From: Chloroflexota bacterium
GTDB taxonomy: Bacteria; Chloroflexota; Limnocylindria; QHBO01
Assembly (NCBI GenBank): GCA_024636135.1
Contig: JAGXHP010000055.1
Coordinates: 1 to 11,750 of the forward strand
Length of the DNA: 11,750 nt
Reading direction: 5' to 3'
Shown here: one piece after another, positions 7,475 to 11,750 of the stretch
Numbering within the stretch: the stretch's first letter is position 1
Layout: every line of letters begins with the position of its first letter
The notes under the pieces: generated by a model
Seen by the model: the letters and a program-made list of their open reading frames with translations, nothing else
Told to the model about the DNA's origin: nothing
The model's database searches: none
Translations under genes and position numbers: made by a program

Positions 7475-8796
7475 CGGTGCAGGGCGCGCTCGACGCGGGC
7501 GCGCGAACGGAACGGGCCGAGCAACGCGAGCCTGGCCAACGCCGGGTCGAGATAGCGCTCCGCCACCCGGCGCAGATCATCGACCGAGACGGCGTCGAGG
7601 CGCTCGACGACCTCGCTCACGGTCAGGATTCGCGGAAGCAGCGCCTCGCCCATGCCGATCCAGCCGGCAACCGCGCCGGAGTCCTCCATCCGCAGTTCGA
7701 GGCGGCCGCGGGTATAGGCGCGCGCGCGATCCAGCTCGGCGCCGCTCACCGGCTCGGTGCAGATCCGATCGAGCTGCGCGAGGACCGCCGCGATCACCGC
7801 CTCGACCGCCTGCGGCTCGAACCCGGCGTGCACGCCGAACGTTCCGGCATCGGAGTACGAAGCGCCGAAGGTCGATACGTCGTACACGAGGGACCGTCGC
7901 TCGCGGAGGTCGAGGAACAGCCGGCTGCCCATCCCATCGCCGAGGACGGCCCCCAGCAGGTCGAGCGCCCATCGATCGGGATCATCGCGCGGCACGCCCG
8001 GCATGCCGATGCACAGGTTCGCCTGGCTCAGTCGCCGATACGACACTCGGACCGACGCCGGCGGTGCCGGCACCGGCGGCGTCACGGTCGTCGGCACCGA
8101 TGCCACCGCGCCCGGGTGCGCCGCGGGGCCCTCCGGGGCCCACGTCTCGGCGATGCGCGCGACCGCCTCCGGCTCGATGGCCCCCGCCACGGCCAGCACC
8201 ATTCCGGTGGTGCGGTACGCGCCGCGCCAATGCTCGAGCGTGGCGCGATGCGAGGCGCGGCGCACCGCACCAACCGTGCCGGCCACCTCGCGACCCAGGG
8301 GATGGTCCGGGTAGAGCAGCTCGTCGAAGAGGGTGAAGACGTGGTCCGAGGGCGAGTCGACGTACATCCGGATCTCATCCACGATCACCGGCTTCTCTGC
8401 CGCGAGGTCGCGCTGCCGGAGGAGCGGCCGCAGCGCGAGCTCGTGGACGGCCTCCAGCGCGGTGTCCAGGTGCTCGGCCGGCACCTTGGCGCTGAAGGCG
8501 GTCAGCTCTCGATCCGTGCTCGCATTGAGGCTCCCGCCAACGCCCTCCACGTGCTGCGACAGCGAGCCCGCCTCGGGATGGCCCTTCGTGCCCTTGAAGA
8601 CGAGGTGCTCGAGGAGGTGGCTCAGCCCGGCGTGGGCGTCGTCCTCATGGCGCGATCCGACCGGGACGAGGAGCACGACGCTCGCCGATCGGGCGCCCGG
8701 CATCTCCTGGGTGACGACCCGGAGCCCGTTCCTCAGCACGTCGCGCCGATGAGGAAGCTCGGGCTGCAGTGGCGTCAGCGGCGCGGTGGCCGTCAC
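7471..8796 (-). CDS. M16-family zinc metallopeptidase (processing-peptidase/pitrilysin-like)
   Basis: 441 residues, the usual size of a single bacterial M16B subunit. The inverted zinc motif HLLEH is at 60-64 (HLLEHLVFKGT), with the third ligand Glu141 in EKPVIVDEIRMY, 76 residues on as the family requires, and Glu134 nearby. The C-terminal domain carries the substrate-binding Arg/Tyr pair in MGSRLFLDLRERRSLVY (R292, Y305). It therefore looks catalytically complete, cleaving peptides or small unfolded proteins. No signal peptide is visible. Unlike many M16B loci there is no second inactive subunit beside it, so it may act as a homodimer. The start is GTG 8796, overlapping the upstream stop as GTGA, with GAGGA at 8803-8807 six bases before it. 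Confidence 0.95.
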   Translation of the reverse strand: MTATAPLTPLQPELPHRRDVLRNGLRVVTQEMPGARSASVVLLVPVGSRHEDDAHAGLSHLLEHLVFKGTKGHPEAGSLSQHVEGVGGSLNASTDRELTAFSAKVPAEHLDTALEAVHELALRPLLRQRDLAAEKPVIVDEIRMYVDSPSDHVFTLFDELLYPDHPLGREVAGTVGAVRRASHRATLEHWRGAYRTTGMVLAVAGAIEPEAVARIAETWAPEGPAAHPGAVASVPTTVTPPVPAPPASVRVSYRRLSQANLCIGMPGVPRDDPDRWALDLLGAVLGDGMGSRLFLDLRERRSLVYDVSTFGASYSDAGTFGVHAGFEPQAVEAVIAAVLAQLDRICTEPVSGAELDRARAYTRGRLELRMEDSGAVAGWIGMGEALLPRILTVSEVVERLDAVSVDDLRRVAERYLDPALARLALLGPFRSRARVERALHR

Positions 8797-9281
8797 GCGC
8801 CGTCCTCGTCGTCCTCGGCGGGCTCGGCGTCCCCGGACATCAAGAGCTCCATCTGGATGAAGCGCAGGTCGCGAGCGAGCTCGTCGGGTGTCCGCGGAAG
8901 CGGCCGGCCCTCGGTCGGGAGCTCGGTCTCGGTGAGCTCGGCAAGCCGCGCTGCCCCGCTGGCGGCGAACTCGATCACGACGCGCTCGTTGCCGATGACC
9001 AGCGTGTACACGAGGAGCTGGTCGCTCGTGGTGTCGAACTGCAGGTAGTCGAACGAATCGAGGTTCAGGCAGATGGCGAGCGGCGTGAAGTACGAGGCCA
9101 CGCCGGGTTCGTCGACCACGATGCGCTCGACCCAGCCCGTGCCGCTCGACTCGATGCGCGAGCCTCGATGGTAGGTGTAGCTGACCGTCTGCTTGAGCAG
9201 CGGCCGGAGGATGTTGTAAATGTCGGTCGTGCTCGTCACGACCCCGGTATTGATGTAGAGCTTGGCGCGCGCGTCAGACAT
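8793..9281 (-). CDS. Conserved-looking protein of unknown function upstream of the M16 peptidase
   Basis: 162 residues; I do not recognise the family. It appears alpha/beta, with strand-like stretches at 46-56 (SGTGWVERIVV), 76-83 and 89-105 (LLVYTLVIGNERVVIEF), a predicted helix at 132-148, and an acidic tail (EPAEDDEDGA). It has no membrane segment, signal peptide, Cys cluster or nucleotide-binding motif. The frame is open upstream to 10154 only because of the antisense coaX region, so ATG 9281 is chosen: it follows the divergent intergenic gap and opens a sequence with normal composition (MSDARAKLYINTG). It is first in the minus-strand run with the M16 peptidase, TPR-like protein and ndk, and overlaps the peptidase start by four bases. 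Confidence 0.8.
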   Translation of the reverse strand: MSDARAKLYINTGVVTSTTDIYNILRPLLKQTVSYTYHRGSRIESSGTGWVERIVVDEPGVASYFTPLAICLNLDSFDYLQFDTTSDQLLVYTLVIGNERVVIEFAASGAARLAELTETELPTEGRPLPRTPDELARDLRFIQMELLMSGDAEPAEDDEDGA

Positions 9282-9307
9282 CGGATGGTTCGTGCGGATC
9301 GTCGGCG

Positions 9308-9313
9308 AGTCTA
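9308..9313 (-). promoter_or_regulatory. Putative extended -10 element for the 9281 gene and the peptidase run
   Basis: Minus-strand TGCTAGACT: TGn followed by TAGACT, no -35 box. Predicted start near 9301 with a leader of about 20 bases and no Shine-Dalgarno. It lies 27 bases from the coaX -10 on the other strand, so the two promoters probably compete for polymerase. Confidence 0.45.
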
Positions 9314-9340
9314 GCACCGGGGACGCGTGGAATCGGCTGC

Positions 9341-9346
9341 TACGAT
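9341..9346 (+). promoter_or_regulatory. Putative extended -10 element of coaX (leaderless start)
   Basis: TGCTACGAT: TGn followed by TACGAT, with hexamer end seven bases before GTG 9354. Initiation six to eight bases downstream falls on or beside the start codon, so a leaderless mRNA is predicted. No -35 box and no Shine-Dalgarno are present. Confidence 0.5.
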
Positions 9347-9353
9347 ACGGCCC

Positions 9354-10178
9354 GTGAAGCTGCTGGCGGCCGATATCGGCAACACGAATGTCACCATCGG
9401 CCTGTTCGAGGACGATCGGTTGGCGCGCTCCTGGCGTGCCGTGACGCGCGCCAACGCGACGACGGACGAGGTGGCGGCGACGCTCACCGGCCTCCTGTCG
9501 CTCGACGCGCACCGGCTCGACGAGCTCGACGCGGTCGCACTGGCCAGCGTGGTCCCGCCGCTCACCGAGACGTGGCAGCGCCTCGCGACGCAGCGGGTCG
9601 GGGTCGAGCCGACAATCGTGGACGCCGCGACGTTGGCCGGGACCCTCGAGATCAGGATCGACCGACCGAGCGAAGCCGGAGCGGATCGGCTGGCCAACGC
9701 GCTGGCGGCGCGGGTCGAGTTCGGCGGTCCGGCCATCGTCATCGACCTGGGGACCAGCACGAACTTCGACCTCGTGGATGCCGACGGTGCCTACATCGGC
9801 GGCGCCATCGCGCCGGGTATGGGGCTCAGCCTCGAGGCCCTGGTGGGCCGCGCCAGCAAGCTTCCGCGCATCGAGCTGCGCCGCCCGCCGTCGGCGATCG
9901 GCACGAACACCGTGCACGCGATGCAGTCGGGCGCGGTGCTGGGCTATATCGGCCTGGTCAGCGGCCTCCTCACCGCCCTGCGCGGCGAGCTCGTGGAACG
10001 GTCGCCCGACGATGCGCATCTCACCGTCATCGCCACCGGCGGCAACACCCACCAGCCCTGGCTGGGGGAGGTGCCGGGCATCGACGCCGTGGAGCCGGAC
10101 CTGACCCTGCGCGGAATCCGCTATGCCTGGCAGGCCGTTCGCGACCGCGAGCACACGGCCTCGAGGGCCGACCGATGA
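9354..10178 (+). CDS. coaX: Type III pantothenate kinase
   Basis: 274 residues. It phosphorylates pantothenate to 4'-phosphopantothenate, the first step of coenzyme A synthesis, as an ASKHA-fold dimer. The N-terminal phosphate loop is LLAADIGNTNVTIG (Asp7), the family core is GADRLANALAA with catalytic Asp101, then VIDLGTSTNFD (Asp131), GGAIAPGMG (149-156) and the C-terminal VIATGGNT. CoaX usually runs 250-260 residues; the extra length is a C-terminal tail. An in-frame GTG at 9327 would add nine residues, but GTG 9354 begins exactly at the conserved KLLAADIGNTN and lies at the predicted transcript start. It opens the coaX-coaBC-panC operon; its stop overlaps the coaBC start as ATGA. Confidence 0.96.
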   Translation: MKLLAADIGNTNVTIGLFEDDRLARSWRAVTRANATTDEVAATLTGLLSLDAHRLDELDAVALASVVPPLTETWQRLATQRVGVEPTIVDAATLAGTLEIRIDRPSEAGADRLANALAARVEFGGPAIVIDLGTSTNFDLVDADGAYIGGAIAPGMGLSLEALVGRASKLPRIELRRPPSAIGTNTVHAMQSGAVLGYIGLVSGLLTALRGELVERSPDDAHLTVIATGGNTHQPWLGEVPGIDAVEPDLTLRGIRYAWQAVRDREHTASRADR

Positions 10179-11446
10179 GCGACGGGCCGGGGCCGCTTGC
10201 CGGGCGCCGCGTGGTGGTCGGCGTGTCGGGCAGCATCGCCGCGTACAAGGCGGTCAGCCTGGTGCGGCTGCTCCAGGATCGCGGCGCGGTGGTCGACGTG
10301 GCGATGACCCGCGCCGCGACGCGCTTCGTCGGCCCTCTCACCTTTGCCAGCCTCACCCACCGACCCGTCCTCGACGACGTCTTCGAGCTCGACGCGGATC
10401 AGCAGATCGCGCACGTCGAGCTGGCGGAGGCCGCCGATGCGATCGTGCTCGCCCCCGCCACGGCGAACCTGCTCGGGGAGCTCGCTGCGGGGCTGGTCGG
10501 AGACGCGGTGACGGCGATCGCCTGCGCCAGCCGTGCCCCGGTGATCGTGGCGCCGGCCATGGATGCGGGGATGTGGACGCACCCGGCGACCCAGCGCAAC
10601 GTGGCCACGCTCCGCGAGTTCGGGTATCTCGTCGTCGAGCCGGAGGTCGGCGAGCTCGCCTCGGGCCTCACGGGAATCGGCCGGCTGGCCGAGCCGAGCG
10701 CCGTTCTCGAGGCCGTCGAGCGCCTGTTCGAGCGCGGCGGCGACCTCGAGGGCCTCCACGTCGTCGTCAGCGCCGGTGGCACGCGCGAGCCCCTCGACCC
10801 GGTCAGATTCATCGGCAACCGCTCGTCGGGCAAGATGGGCGCGGCCCTGGCCGAGACGGCGCGGGATCGCGGTGCCGCGGTCACGATGATCGCCGGCGCC
10901 ATGGGCGTGACCCCGCCGCGCGGCGTGACCGTCGTGGACGCGACGACCGCCCAGACGATGCGCGAGGCGGTGATGCGAGCGGCCCCGAACGCCGACATCC
11001 TGGTGATGGCGGCCGCCGTCGCCGACTTCGCCCCGGCGCGCGCCAGCCAGCGCAAGATCAAGCGCTCCGGCGAGAACCTCCAGATCGAGCTGGTGCCGAA
11101 CCCTGACATCGTGGCGGAGGTGGGCGAGATGCCCGATGACATCCGCCCGTTCCTCATCGGCTTCGCGGCCGAGTCGCAGGACCTCGAGGTGAATGCCGCC
11201 GCCAAGCTGCGCGACAAGGGCCTCGACCTCATCGTCGGCAACGTGGTGGGCGGTCCCTTCGACGCCATCGGCTCCGACGAGAACAAGGTCACGGTGTTCG
11301 GCGCCGAGGGCTCGCTGACGGATTGGCCGATGCTTCCGAAGCGCCAGGTGGCCGAGCGGCTGTGGGACCTCATCGGGGATCGCTACCGCACCGCGCGCAA
11401 CACCGATGGAAGCGCCCCCGGTGGCCGCCGGCGCCGTCGGTCGTGA
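10175..11446 (+). CDS. coaBC: Bifunctional phosphopantothenoylcysteine decarboxylase / phosphopantothenate-cysteine ligase
   Basis: 423 residues, performing the second and third steps of CoA synthesis: ligation of cysteine to 4'-phosphopantothenate (CoaB) and FMN-dependent decarboxylation to 4'-phosphopantetheine (CoaC). CoaC spans about 10-185: VVVGVSGSIAAYKA (FMN), catalytic His80 in IAHVELAE, LAPATAN. CoaB spans about 190-405: SAGGTREPLDPVRFIGNRSSGK (key residues S199, N215, K220), AAVADF and KIK at 294-296. Two usual CoaC residues differ: the PAMN motif reads PAMD (Asp130), and the active-site Cys of the LACG flap is Ser163 (ELASGLTGIGR). The Arg-rich tail (GGRRRRRS) is unusual. The start is ATG 10175, with GAGGG about nine bases upstream inside coaX. 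The stop overlaps the next gene as GTGA. Confidence 0.95.
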   Translation: MSDGPGPLAGRRVVVGVSGSIAAYKAVSLVRLLQDRGAVVDVAMTRAATRFVGPLTFASLTHRPVLDDVFELDADQQIAHVELAEAADAIVLAPATANLLGELAAGLVGDAVTAIACASRAPVIVAPAMDAGMWTHPATQRNVATLREFGYLVVEPEVGELASGLTGIGRLAEPSAVLEAVERLFERGGDLEGLHVVVSAGGTREPLDPVRFIGNRSSGKMGAALAETARDRGAAVTMIAGAMGVTPPRGVTVVDATTAQTMREAVMRAAPNADILVMAAAVADFAPARASQRKIKRSGENLQIELVPNPDIVAEVGEMPDDIRPFLIGFAAESQDLEVNAAAKLRDKGLDLIVGNVVGGPFDAIGSDENKVTVFGAEGSLTDWPMLPKRQVAERLWDLIGDRYRTARNTDGSAPGGRRRRRS

Positions 11447-11750
11447 TCGTCGTCGACCACGGCGACGAGCTCCGCGAGGCCATCCTCGAGCGTCGCGTCG
11501 CCGGTGACAGCGTCGGCTTCGTGGCCACCATGGGCATGTTGCATGATGGCCAGCTGTCGCTCATCCACCGCGCGCGGGCCGAGAACGGCTGCGTGGTCGC
11601 GTCAAGCTTCACAAACCCCGGCTCGTTCACGTCGCTCGACGAGGCGTCGGGCGGTCGACGCGACTCGGCGCGGGACATCGCGCTGCTGGAGCACGCCAAG
11701 GTGGACATCGCCTTCGTGCCCGATGTCGCGAGCCTCTATCTGCCCAACGA
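11443..11750 (+). CDS. Divergent pantothenate synthetase (PanC)-like protein, 5' part (cut by the right edge)
   Basis: First 102 residues of a protein that aligns by eye with PanC, the ATP-dependent pantoate-beta-alanine ligase: GFVATMGMLHDGQLSLIHRA parallels the family GFVPTMGALHEGHLSLVRRA, followed by AENGCVVASSFTNPGSF, LLEHAKVDIAFVPDVASLY. Several normally invariant residues are replaced. The second His of the HxGH ATP motif is Gln37, the Gln of NPxQF is Ser61, and the DxxxYPRT segment is replaced by EASGGRRDSA (67-76). The first His (34) and Asn58 remain. It may be a PanC with altered mechanism, an inactive or regulatory homologue, or a changed substrate. The start is GTG 11443, overlapping the coaBC stop as GTGA, without a Shine-Dalgarno. 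I give no gene symbol because the catalytic residues differ. Confidence 0.8.
   Translation, partial: MIVVDHGDELREAILERRVAGDSVGFVATMGMLHDGQLSLIHRARAENGCVVASSFTNPGSFTSLDEASGGRRDSARDIALLEHAKVDIAFVPDVASLYLPN

Noticed and set aside
6696..9048. Plus-strand open frames of more than 540 codons opposite the TPR, M16 and 162-residue genes
   Set aside because: Low-complexity Arg/Pro/Ser-rich translations without motifs; the opposite strand encodes an intact M16 peptidase with HxxEH.
9572..10174. N-terminal extension of coaBC in its frame through coaX
   Set aside because: The extension lies inside coaX and is Arg-rich without a domain. ATG 10175 overlaps the coaX stop as ATGA and starts just before the FMN-binding motif.

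Overview
This window is a gene-dense, roughly 70% G+C bacterial chromosome segment with twelve protein-coding genes, two of them cut by the window edges. I see no rRNA, tRNA, insertion sequence, CRISPR array, attachment site or long repeat. High GC, a sigma-54 gene, a membrane pyrophosphatase, a single-anchor signal peptidase and many 4-base ATGA/GTGA overlaps point to a high-GC, possibly monoderm lineage. My best guess is a GC-rich Chloroflexota group, because most Actinobacteria lack sigma-54. This is inference; no marker RNA is present to confirm it.

Layout. Minus strand, read right to left from 4534: rpoN (sigma-54, with a Cys4 zinc ribbon after region I), a membrane-anchored protein with three SbsA-like Ig domains and a TolB/PD40-type propeller, then hppA (5' part only, running off the left edge). 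Just upstream of rpoN, also minus, is a histidine phosphatase (4656-5297). It diverges from lepB (signal peptidase I, plus, 5365-6045). lepB converges on ndk (minus, 6047-6514) with a single base between the stop codons. ndk is the last gene of a minus-strand run from 9281: an unrecognised 162-residue protein, an M16 zinc peptidase and a TPR-like protein, joined by GTGA and ATGA overlaps, then ndk after 63 bases. Diverging from that run is a coenzyme A operon on the plus strand: coaX (9354), coaBC (10175) and a divergent panC-like gene (11443, cut by the right edge), again joined by ATGA and GTGA overlaps.

How they work together. coaX, coaBC and panC cover pantothenate synthesis, its phosphorylation and conversion to 4'-phosphopantetheine. 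The visible part of the PanC homologue lacks several residues normally needed for catalysis, and the decarboxylase half of CoaBC lacks two usual active-site residues, so this operon deserves the closest look. The other genes are housekeeping: pyrophosphate-driven ion pumping, nucleotide balance, protein export and proteolysis.

Regulation. The intergenic gaps are short. Six contain one AT-rich TANNNT hexamer at a plausible -10 position with no -35 box, often as TGCTANNNT. The one before coaX sits so close to the GTG start that a leaderless transcript is likely. Sigma-54-type GG-N10-GC sites lie upstream of rpoN and hppA, but an equally good match inside a coding region shows such hits can occur by chance.
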